A program made the position numbers and the translations under genes. Below, in pieces: positions 57,610 to 64,000 of a stretch of 64,000 nucleotides of DNA. A model generated the notes under the pieces. It did not search any database. It saw only the letters and a program-made list of their open reading frames with translations, and was not told the origin of the DNA. The stretch spans positions 1,587,652 through 1,651,651 of the forward strand of contig NZ_KB899241.1 in assembly GCF_000378125.1 (NCBI RefSeq), given 5' to 3'. Each line of letters begins with the position of its first letter. Position 1 is the first letter of the stretch. This DNA comes from Rudaea cellulosilytica DSM 22992 (lineage in GTDB: Bacteria; Pseudomonadota; Gammaproteobacteria; Xanthomonadales; Rhodanobacteraceae).

Positions 57610-58643
57610 TGCTTCCGACCCGTCTCTTCATCGGTTCCGTCAACGCGCCTAACCCATTTTTCCGCGCCGAAGGCGAGGGCGTCAGCGTTTGCGAACTCGA
57701 CGAGGCGACAGGCACGTTCGCGCGCGTCAGCGCGCATCCTCACGTCGAAAATGCGATGTGGATGATGCGGACCGGCGACACGTTCCTTGTCGCCAGCGAG
57801 CGCCACACCGGCGGCGGTGAAATCCGCGTGTTCGATGCCGCGTTCCAACGCATCGGCGATCCGCGCCAAACGCCCGGCAGCGCGATCTGCCACCTGGCGC
57901 TGTCGCCCGGCGGCGAGACAGTCTATGCCGTGAGCTACCTCGGCGGCGTCACCGCCCACGTTCTCGGCGCAGACGGTTCCATTGCGGCGGCGCACCGCGA
58001 GATCACCTATGCATGTTCCGGCCCCAATCGCGAACGGCAGGAGGCCTCGCATCCGCACCAGGCGGTCGTGGCGCCGGACGGCGGACATCTGTTTGTCTGC
58101 GATCTCGGTTGCGACAAGGTTTGGGTGCATTCTCTCGACGGCGGCACGCTCGGTCCCACCGCTGCGATCGACGCGCCCGCCGGTTCCGGCCCGCGCCACC
58201 TCGTGTTCCATCCGACGCTGCCGCGCTTCTACCTGCTCAGCGAACTCGACGGTGCCGTGCGCGTGTACGAGGGTCAAGGCGCCGATTGGAAACTCGTTGC
58301 TTCGCACACTGCACCTCCGCCGAATTTTTCCGGCACGCCCGGCGGTGCGGCTATTCGATTGCATCCTTCGGGTAGAACTCTCGCCGTCTCCGTGCGCGGC
58401 AGCGATACCCTCGCCGTGTTCGACATCGACGCGCGCGGCGACCTCGCTTCGGCTGCGAATTTTTCCAGCGGCGGAAAAACCCCGCGCGACTTCGACTTCA
58501 CGCCCTCCGGCCGATGGCTCGTCGCACTCAACCAGGATTCCGACAACGCCGTCGCCTTTCGGTTCGACGCGGATACGGGTCTGCCCACTGGGCAGGCCGC
58601 CGCGCCCTTCGTCATCGGCTGTCCGGTTTGCGTCATTTTTTGA
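57609..58643 (+). CDS. Beta-propeller lactonase (6-phosphogluconolactonase/YbhE type)
   Basis: A 344-residue seven-bladed propeller protein of the YbhE/lactonase family, which hydrolyses sugar lactones to aldonates. Repeating blade motifs are seen: [79 protein letters not shown] and [18 protein letters not shown]. No signal peptide. Its ATG overlaps the UxuA-type stop by one base (TGATG), implying coupled translation. In this operon it would open the lactone produced by the SDR dehydrogenase two genes on. Confidence 0.85.
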   Translation: MLPTRLFIGSVNAPNPFFRAEGEGVSVCELDEATGTFARVSAHPHVENAMWMMRTGDTFLVASERHTGGGEIRVFDAAFQRIGDPRQTPGSAICHLALSPGGETVYAVSYLGGVTAHVLGADGSIAAAHREITYACSGPNRERQEASHPHQAVVAPDGGHLFVCDLGCDKVWVHSLDGGTLGPTAAIDAPAGSGPRHLVFHPTLPRFYLLSELDGAVRVYEGQGADWKLVASHTAPPPNFSGTPGGAAIRLHPSGRTLAVSVRGSDTLAVFDIDARGDLASAANFSSGGKTPRDFDFTPSGRWLVALNQDSDNAVAFRFDADTGLPTGQAAAPFVIGCPVCVIF

Positions 58644-58665
58644 AACAAAGCCTCCGACATTTCCC

Positions 58666-59364
58666 ATGAGCAAGAAAACCGAAAAGCCCTTCGTCATTCC
58701 GCAGCCCTCGGCCAAGGAGCGCGAGCTGTTCGCCCTGGTCAAGAACGAGCTCTACACGCCCGTCGTCGGCGATGTGCTCGATGCACTCGGCTACTACCAC
58801 CAGTTCCTGCCGCAGCCGATCCAGCCGGCGCTGACCGAGATGAAGCTGGTCGGTCGCGCGATGCCGGTCGTGATGATCGATGTGCACGGCCCGCAGAAAA
58901 AACCCTTCGGCCTGCTCACCGAGGCACTCGACCAGCTCGATCCCGGCGAAATCTACCTCTGCTCCGGCGGCGACATGCGCTGTGCCTACTGGGGCGAACT
59001 GCTCACCGCCACCGCGCGCACGCGCGGTGCCGCCGGTGCGGTCGTCAACGGCTTCCATCGCGACACGCCGAAGATGCTCGAACAGAACTGGCCGGTCTTC
59101 AGCCGCGGCCGTTTCGCGCAGGATTCCTCGGTGCGCACGCAGGTGACCGATTTTCGTTGTGCCATCGAGATCGGCGGCGTCTGGATCGAACCTGGTGACC
59201 TCGTGTTCGGTGACCTCGACGGTGTCGTCGTCGTGCCGAAAAAGGTCCAGGGCGAAGTCATCGAAAAGTCGCTCGAAAAGGCGCGCAAGGAGAACGTCGT
59301 GCGCAAGGCCATCGAAGCCGGCATGAGTTCCACCGCCGCGCTCAAGAAGTACAAGGTGCTTTAA
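58666..59364 (+). CDS. RraA-family protein, candidate 2-keto acid aldolase
   Basis: A 232-residue protein of the RraA/HMG-aldolase family. It has [19 protein letters not shown], the [20 protein letters not shown] helix, the GFHRD motif (Arg and Asp for pyruvate and metal) and [15 protein letters not shown]. Class II pyruvate aldolases of this family cleave 4-hydroxy-4-methyl-2-oxoglutarate and similar 2-keto acids. Between a lactonase and an SDR downstream of a UxuA-type dehydratase, cleavage of a 2-keto-3-deoxy sugar acid to pyruvate and an aldehyde is the likely role. The RNase-E-inhibitor function is unlikely here. The aldolase activity is an inference. Confidence 0.8.
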   Translation: MSKKTEKPFVIPQPSAKERELFALVKNELYTPVVGDVLDALGYYHQFLPQPIQPALTEMKLVGRAMPVVMIDVHGPQKKPFGLLTEALDQLDPGEIYLCSGGDMRCAYWGELLTATARTRGAAGAVVNGFHRDTPKMLEQNWPVFSRGRFAQDSSVRTQVTDFRCAIEIGGVWIEPGDLVFGDLDGVVVVPKKVQGEVIEKSLEKARKENVVRKAIEAGMSSTAALKKYKVL

Positions 59365-59478
59365 GTAACAACTTCCCTCTTTCTCACGCAATGGCATCGA
59401 ATCCACGAAGCAGCTGTCCTCCAACGCACCGCTTTGGCCTTTGCGTGAGTTTTTTCTTCAATCGACTGCGCTCATCTC

Positions 59479-60243
59479 ATGTCCATCGATCTTTCCGACA
59501 AAACCATCCTGCTGACGGGCGGTCTCGGCGCCATCGCCGAGTTCATCCTGAAGGCCCTCGACAAGGCCGGTGCGACGCTGGTCATTACCGACCGCATAGC
59601 GGAGGCCGAGGCGCGAAAGATGTTGGCGCAATGGGGCGTGCGCGCAGATTACTTCGAGCTCGATGTCACCGACCCGGTCGCCGTGACGCGGGTGACGGAC
59701 GCGGCGTTCGCCAAACACCCCGGCATCAATGTCGCCTTGGGGCATGCGGGTGGCACCGGCGTGTTTCCGTTCGAGACCTGCACGCAGGAGAATTTCGACG
59801 CCATCGTGAAGTTCAACTTCACGGCACAGACCTACCTCGCGCGCGCCGTGCTCGCGCAGTGGCGCGAGCGCGAATGCGCCGGACACCTGATCTTCACTTC
59901 CTCGTTCGTCTCTCAGATCCCGATGGAAGGTATTAGCGCCTATGTCGCATCAAAGGCTGCGCTCGAGATGTTCGCTAGAAACCTCGCGCTCGAATACGCG
60001 AAGCACCAGATCCGCGTGAACTGCGTGAGCCCCGGCAATGTTGCGGCGGGCAGTTCCAAGCTCATCTACGACAACGACCCTGTATACCGAGCCTGGGTGG
60101 ACCGCGTCTCGCCGCTCGGCAAACGCAACTCACCCGAGTCGATCGCCAACGCGTTCCTCTATCTCTGTTCGCATCTCGCCGACGAGGTGGACGGATTTAC
60201 GCTGCGCGTGGACGCCGGCGCCGGCCTGCCGAAACTTGGATGA
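59479..60243 (+). CDS. SDR family oxidoreductase with an altered glycine motif
   Basis: A 254-residue short-chain dehydrogenase. The catalytic Ser in FTSSFVSQ, the AYVASKAALEM (Tyr-x-x-x-Lys) and the C-terminal DGFTLRVDAGAG are present. The cofactor loop reads TGGLGAIAEFI instead of the usual TGxxxGxG, with the last two glycines replaced or shifted; the fold may still bind NAD(P). Likely to be the aldose dehydrogenase or a keto-acid reductase of the operon that starts with the UxuA-type gene. A 114-base gap separates it from the RraA-type gene. Confidence 0.82.
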   Translation: MSIDLSDKTILLTGGLGAIAEFILKALDKAGATLVITDRIAEAEARKMLAQWGVRADYFELDVTDPVAVTRVTDAAFAKHPGINVALGHAGGTGVFPFETCTQENFDAIVKFNFTAQTYLARAVLAQWRERECAGHLIFTSSFVSQIPMEGISAYVASKAALEMFARNLALEYAKHQIRVNCVSPGNVAAGSSKLIYDNDPVYRAWVDRVSPLGKRNSPESIANAFLYLCSHLADEVDGFTLRVDAGAGLPKLG

Positions 60244-60307
60244 GCCGAACCGCCGTTAGACTGTTCCACGGACAAAGCCGCATTCTGATTTGAAATCTTG
60301 TTGGTGG

Positions 60308-62488
60308 ATGAATATCCCTGTGAGAAAAAATTCGGCAAAGCAAACGGATCGCGAACGGGATCTTGGTGTTGAATTCAAGAAGCATCCCGTGGTGGCCGCC
60401 CTGGTGCTTGCGCTACTGCTGGCAACGAAAGCTGTTTACGCACAATCAGAGGCCATCCCCTCTTTGGCAGAGTTGGGAGGCCAATGGCAGAGCGCGCCGA
60501 GTCTTCGTTCTCTGCCGGCGTTGAACAACACGCGCGGTGCGGCGCAGGTGGCCTCCGACCTCGTGTCGATCGAGAACGTTAGTTTCCCGCCGATCACGAT
60601 GGCCGGCGAAACTGGTGGCATGTCCATCAATGGCCGTCGGCCCGCGCTCCAGGAAACGCGCTGGTTTCCTTATCAGGTTTTGCGCAGAGGGGCAGCCGAA
60701 GGCATTGCCATCGAGAGCTCTACGCGCATGCCTTACTCCGAAAATGGGTTTCTGTTTCACCTGGTTTTCTCGAATCAAGGACCCTCGGTTCAGACCTTCG
60801 AACTGAAAATCAATTTGTCGGCAAGCACATCGCTGCATCGCAACTGGGGTTGGGAAGTCCCACGCGACGGCAATCGATTTGCGGCGGCGGTGTCCGAGGG
60901 CGGCAGCGGCCTGGTGCTGCGCGATGTGAGCGGCGGACTGGCCAACTGCTTCTTCTTTGCGCGCAAGCCGGACAAGCTTTTCGCTCAAGATGGCTCCGGG
61001 ACGGCGATTTGGCGGATCATGCTGAAGCCGCGGTCCTCGATGAGCATCGATTACGCGCTCGCTCTGGGTGCGAAGGAAGCTGATGTCCGCGCTCTCGCAG
61101 GGAAGTGGGTCCGCAGATTTTCATCGGCTTTTGAGCAGGTCGAGCACGACTGGCAGGAGCGGTTTGAGGCGATGTTCACGCCGAACAACCGCTATTTCTC
61201 AGGTCATCTGCCGCGCCTGGTCACCCGTGACGAAAAGCTGCGCCGGGTTTATTACGTGAGCGTGGCTTCGCTTTTGGCCACGTATCGCACAAGCTTTCCG
61301 CTTGCTCCGCGCGTCTACGTCAGCAACGCTCCCCATTACAACAACATCATGGTGTACTTCTGGGATACACGCGAATGGGCAACTGTGCTGGCGTTGCTCG
61401 ATCCCGCCATGCTCAAGGAATATCTTCGTCAGTGGCTGACCAAGGATATTCATCGTGGTTACGCCGAAGAATTCCTCACCGGTTCTCTGCAAGGCCCTTG
61501 GTATAGCGCGAACGATTTCTCCGTCTTTCTGCAGATCGATACCTATCTGAACGTGACCGGAGACCACGCCTTCCTCGCGGAGAAGATAAACGGCAAAACC
61601 GTCCTCGAGCACATGGACGCACTCGCGACTTATTGGAAAACCCTGGTCAGGCCCGGACGCACACTCGCGGACTATGGCGAAGCTCCGAATTTGCTCGAGT
61701 GCGTTCCGACCTATATCCACGAGGTGCCCTCGTTCAACGCGGCGAACGTCTGGATGATGCGGCGCCTTGCTGCCATCTATGCCGCCGAAGGAAATTCCGG
61801 GCGCGCCGAGGAGCTGCGCAGCGAGGCCAAGACTTTGCTCGCTGCAGTGTTGAATCTCTACGAACCCGGACAAGGCGTCTTTGATTCCCTGCATCGCGAT
61901 GGCACGCGAGTACAGATGCGCCATGTCTTTGATTACACAACCGTCGGATTGACCATCACTAGCGATCTTTCCGAACAAACACGCCGCGAAATGACCGGCT
62001 TTGTCGAGCGGGAACTCTTGACCGACCATTGGATGCGCGCGCAATCGTTGACGGATCCGGCGGCTGCCAATTCCGATCGCCCCGATCATGGTCCGATGGG
62101 CGCCTTCTCCGCGTGGCCTGCCGAAACGATCGCCGTGATGAGCGAGTTCGGACAGTACGGCAAGGCGCTCGACTTTCTGCATCGATGCGCGGAGGTGACT
62201 TCGGAAGGGCCGTTTTCTCAATCCCGCGAGTTGCTCGGCAAGACCTCGGATGCGCCGACAAGGATCGCCAGCCGAGGAGATCAGGATTACTACGTCAGCT
62301 CGGGCGCCTCGTTTGCGGAAACGATCATTCGCGAGTTCTTTGGATACCAGCCCGACTGGGTGACACATACAACAGTGGCAAACCGCGAGCCACGGGGATT
62401 CGAGGGGCAACTGCTTAACGTCTCTCAAGTGGGACGCAAGCTGACTATCAATAGCACTCCTCGGGGCCTCAACGTGGAAGAGCGCTAG
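60308..62488 (+). CDS. Exported (alpha/alpha)-barrel glycoside hydrolase-like protein, family not recognised
   Basis: A 726-residue protein with a late signal peptide (HPVVAALVLALLLATKAVYAQ, about residues 25-46). An N-terminal beta-sandwich (about 60-270, with SINGRRPALQETRWFPYQVL) precedes an alpha-helical barrel (about 290-660) with VYFWDTREWATVLALL, FLTGSLQGPWYSANDFSVF, YGEAPNLLECVPTYIHEVPS and RPDHGPMGAFSAWPAET. Acidic residues in these loops are candidate catalysts. It resembles GH63/GH37-like glucosidases in general form but I cannot place it. The ATG at 60308 is preferred to a TTG 18 bases upstream. It follows the SDR in the same direction. Confidence 0.7.
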   Translation: MNIPVRKNSAKQTDRERDLGVEFKKHPVVAALVLALLLATKAVYAQSEAIPSLAELGGQWQSAPSLRSLPALNNTRGAAQVASDLVSIENVSFPPITMAGETGGMSINGRRPALQETRWFPYQVLRRGAAEGIAIESSTRMPYSENGFLFHLVFSNQGPSVQTFELKINLSASTSLHRNWGWEVPRDGNRFAAAVSEGGSGLVLRDVSGGLANCFFFARKPDKLFAQDGSGTAIWRIMLKPRSSMSIDYALALGAKEADVRALAGKWVRRFSSAFEQVEHDWQERFEAMFTPNNRYFSGHLPRLVTRDEKLRRVYYVSVASLLATYRTSFPLAPRVYVSNAPHYNNIMVYFWDTREWATVLALLDPAMLKEYLRQWLTKDIHRGYAEEFLTGSLQGPWYSANDFSVFLQIDTYLNVTGDHAFLAEKINGKTVLEHMDALATYWKTLVRPGRTLADYGEAPNLLECVPTYIHEVPSFNAANVWMMRRLAAIYAAEGNSGRAEELRSEAKTLLAAVLNLYEPGQGVFDSLHRDGTRVQMRHVFDYTTVGLTITSDLSEQTRREMTGFVERELLTDHWMRAQSLTDPAAANSDRPDHGPMGAFSAWPAETIAVMSEFGQYGKALDFLHRCAEVTSEGPFSQSRELLGKTSDAPTRIASRGDQDYYVSSGASFAETIIREFFGYQPDWVTHTTVANREPRGFEGQLLNVSQVGRKLTINSTPRGLNVEER

Positions 62489-62540
62489 TTCTATGGCGAG
62501 CGATCGATGTCGACCCGACCCAATTCGCCCTCTACGCGCT

Positions 62541-62578
62541 TTTTTGGCTATCATTGTGGTAACGCTAACATTAATTGG
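62541..62578 (+). promoter_or_regulatory. Promoter with xyl-box shared with xylB
   Basis: A T tract, the -10 TATCAT (62549-62554) and the operator TGGTAACGCTAACA (62557-62570) are followed by TTAATTGG. The 19 bases TAACGCTAACATTAATTGG (62560-62578) are identical to the minus strand at the xylB promoter (15895-15913). The LacI-type regulator of xylose genes therefore probably also controls the gene at 62677. Confidence 0.75.
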
Positions 62579-62676
62579 CTCGACGCGAGCCACGGAAATT
62601 GGCCGCACCGTTTTTACCGTCGTCGATGAGTAGGTATTCGTCGATTTGCAAACACCGTTGCCACTGAGAGAAGCAC

Positions 62677-63591
62677 ATGCACGAGCCATCACGCAGACAA
62701 TTTCTCATCCGTTCGGCCGCGCTCGGGGCGGCATTCGCCACTGCGGGGATGTCACGTCAGCTGATGGCCAATCCACTGGGCAAGCCGATCGGCATTCAAC
62801 TTTGGACGGTCAACGATGCCCTTCAGCGCGATCCCGCGGCTACGTTGAACAAGCTCGCCAAGATCGGCTTCAAGGAGGTGGAGCCCGCAGTCTTTGCTGG
62901 CCTTGCACCGCAGCAGTTCCGCCGCCTGCTCGACGATGCAGGACTGCGCTGCCCAAGCACCCACGTGCAGTTCGACTTGGACCATCTCGACAAGGCGTTC
63001 GAGGATGCACACGTGCTGGGTGCCAGCTATGTCGTCGCGGGTTCGCTGATGGGGCTGGTCGTCGATGCGACAAAGACCAAACTCGAATGGCAACTGGGGA
63101 TGAGCGCGGACGAGGCGAAGCGCACGGCGGAGGTCGCCAATCGCATCGGCGAAGCGGCGAAGCGCGCGGGCCTGCAGTTCGCGCTGCACAACCACGATCG
63201 TGAGTTCGTCGACTTAGGTAACGGTGAGGCCGGCTACGACATCGTCTTGCGTGAGACTGATGCGACGCTCGTGCAATTCGAAATCGATTGCGGCTGGATG
63301 ATGTTCGCCGGGCGCAACCCGGTCGACTATTTCAAGAAGTATCCAGGCCGCATTCCGCTCATCCACGTCAAGGACTTCCAGCCGAAGCAGAACAAGGATG
63401 CCAAGCCGATGGCCGAGAAGATGCGCGGCGCAGAACTGGGCCGCGGTGTGGTCGACTACAAGCCGATCTTCGCTGCGGCGAAGGCCGCGGGGGTCAAGCA
63501 CTATTTCAGCGAGCAGGAAGGACCGTTCTCGCGCATGAGTTCGCTCGAAGCCGCGCGGGTCAATTACGACTATCTGCATTCGCTCAACTAG
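62677..63591 (+). CDS. Tat-exported sugar phosphate isomerase/epimerase-like TIM barrel
   Basis: A 304-residue xylose-isomerase-like TIM-barrel protein with a twin-arginine signal, SRRQFLIRSAALGAAFATAG, and a mature domain starting PIGIQLWTVNDAL. Metal-ligand segments: FKEVEPAVFAG, FALHNHDREF, QFEIDCGWMM, LIHVKDFQ and YFSEQEG. Such exported barrels are often paired with GMC or GFO/IDH oxidoreductases and thought to act on 3-keto sugars; here a GMC oxidoreductase starts ten bases downstream. The xyl-box upstream links it to xylose control. The substrate is not known. Confidence 0.83.
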   Translation: MHEPSRRQFLIRSAALGAAFATAGMSRQLMANPLGKPIGIQLWTVNDALQRDPAATLNKLAKIGFKEVEPAVFAGLAPQQFRRLLDDAGLRCPSTHVQFDLDHLDKAFEDAHVLGASYVVAGSLMGLVVDATKTKLEWQLGMSADEAKRTAEVANRIGEAAKRAGLQFALHNHDREFVDLGNGEAGYDIVLRETDATLVQFEIDCGWMMFAGRNPVDYFKKYPGRIPLIHVKDFQPKQNKDAKPMAEKMRGAELGRGVVDYKPIFAAAKAAGVKHYFSEQEGPFSRMSSLEAARVNYDYLHSLN

Positions 63592-63601
63592 GGGATCCGA
63601 G

Positions 63602-64000
63602 ATGGATAAGAACACCTATGACGCGATCGTCGTCGGCACCGGCATAACCGGGGGCTGGGCGGCAAAAGAATTGACGGAGAAGGGGCTGAAAACCCTGGTT
63701 CTCGATCGCGGACGCATGGTGCGCCATGGCGAGTATCCGACCACTACGGCGGATCCTTGGCAGTTGCCTCACGGCAACCGCTCGACGACGCAGGATATCG
63801 AACGCCAGCCCAAGCAGGCGCGCACCTACGCGATCTCGCAGGAATCCAAACACTGGTTCGTCGACGATATCGACAATCCGTACGAAGAGGATTATCGCTT
63901 CGACTGGATTCGCGGCTACCACGTCGGTGGCCGTTCGATCATGTGGGGCCGGCAGAGCTATCGCTGGAGCGAGATGGATTTCGAGGGCAACGCGAAAGAC
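63602..64000 (+). CDS. GMC-family oxidoreductase, partial
   Basis: Only the first 133 codons are in the window; the gene runs off the right edge. The N-terminal FAD-binding motif is YDAIVVGTGITGGWAAKELTEKGLKTLVLDRG, and WIRGYHVGGRSIMWGRQSYRWSEMDFEG matches the family's FAD-anchoring segment. These enzymes oxidise sugars or alcohols, sometimes forming 3-keto glycosides. It begins ten bases after the TIM-barrel gene, so the pair is probably one transcript under the shared xyl-box. Confidence 0.88.
   Translation, partial: MDKNTYDAIVVGTGITGGWAAKELTEKGLKTLVLDRGRMVRHGEYPTTTADPWQLPHGNRSTTQDIERQPKQARTYAISQESKHWFVDDIDNPYEEDYRFDWIRGYHVGGRSIMWGRQSYRWSEMDFEGNAKD

Overview
This 64 kb window is GC-rich, densely packed proteobacterial DNA. 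Gene content points to a plant- or polysaccharide-degrading gammaproteobacterium of the Xanthomonadales (Xanthomonas/Rhodanobacter-like). The markers are a long Xanthomonas-style TonB-dependent receptor, a flavin-dependent 'tryptophan halogenase' in a glycan locus, coq7, PuuD-type urate oxidation, and a LacI-type operator resembling the Xanthomonas xyl-box. The genus cannot be fixed from the sequence.

Region 1 (1-6185) is purine breakdown. A leftward adenine/adenosine deaminase (cut by the window edge) is divergent from an overlapping rightward operon: 5-hydroxyisourate hydrolase, xanthine dehydrogenase small and large subunits, and a membrane urate oxidase with a fused cytochrome c (PuuD). 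Region 2 (6273-9362) holds ordinary genes (sterol-desaturase-family hydroxylase, secreted discoidin-domain protein, dual-specificity phosphatase, coq7) and an elongator tRNA-Met with a good terminator.

Region 3 (9448-22335) is sugar and pentose catabolism. It holds aldose epimerase, a LacI regulator, the leftward xylose-isomerase operon xylB-xylA-transporter behind a xyl-box, and upstream of it a second leftward operon: enolase-superfamily dehydratase, SDR, XylX-like dehydratase, transporter, alpha-ketoglutarate-semialdehyde dehydrogenase. The second operon looks like a Weimberg-type oxidative pentose route, so isomerase and oxidative routes lie back to back. Region 4 (22650-27921) is a 1448-residue secreted beta-helix/CBM protein and a divergent IclR regulator. 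Region 5 (28025-37065) is an amino-sugar/tagatose cluster (AgaS, PfkB kinase, KbaZ, FHS transporter), an amidohydrolase, a flavin-dependent halogenase and a 2-keto-3-deoxygluconate kinase.

Region 6 (37246-55031) is a glycan-utilisation locus. It holds a TonB-dependent receptor, an MFS transporter, an orphan response regulator, two more giant beta-helix proteins (the second broken by one in-frame TAG), a GH95-like and a GH27 glycosidase. Region 7 (55197-64000) holds a Tat-exported GH-A-like protein, then UxuA-type dehydratase, beta-propeller lactonase, RraA-type aldolase and an SDR. Together these last four could form a complete non-phosphorylative sugar-acid pathway. An unassigned alpha/alpha-barrel glycosidase, a Tat-exported TIM-barrel isomerase and a GMC oxidoreductase (cut by the right edge) follow.

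Most interesting points: (i) the three giant beta-helix proteins share one scaffold but carry different binding modules; one has a discoidin module inside the scaffold and one has an amber codon; (ii) a 19-base element containing a xyl-box is identical 46 kb apart, before xylB and before the TIM-barrel gene; (iii) two distant operons share a spaced promoter/palindrome arrangement; (iv) the UxuA-lactonase-RraA-SDR operon may be an undescribed L-sugar route.
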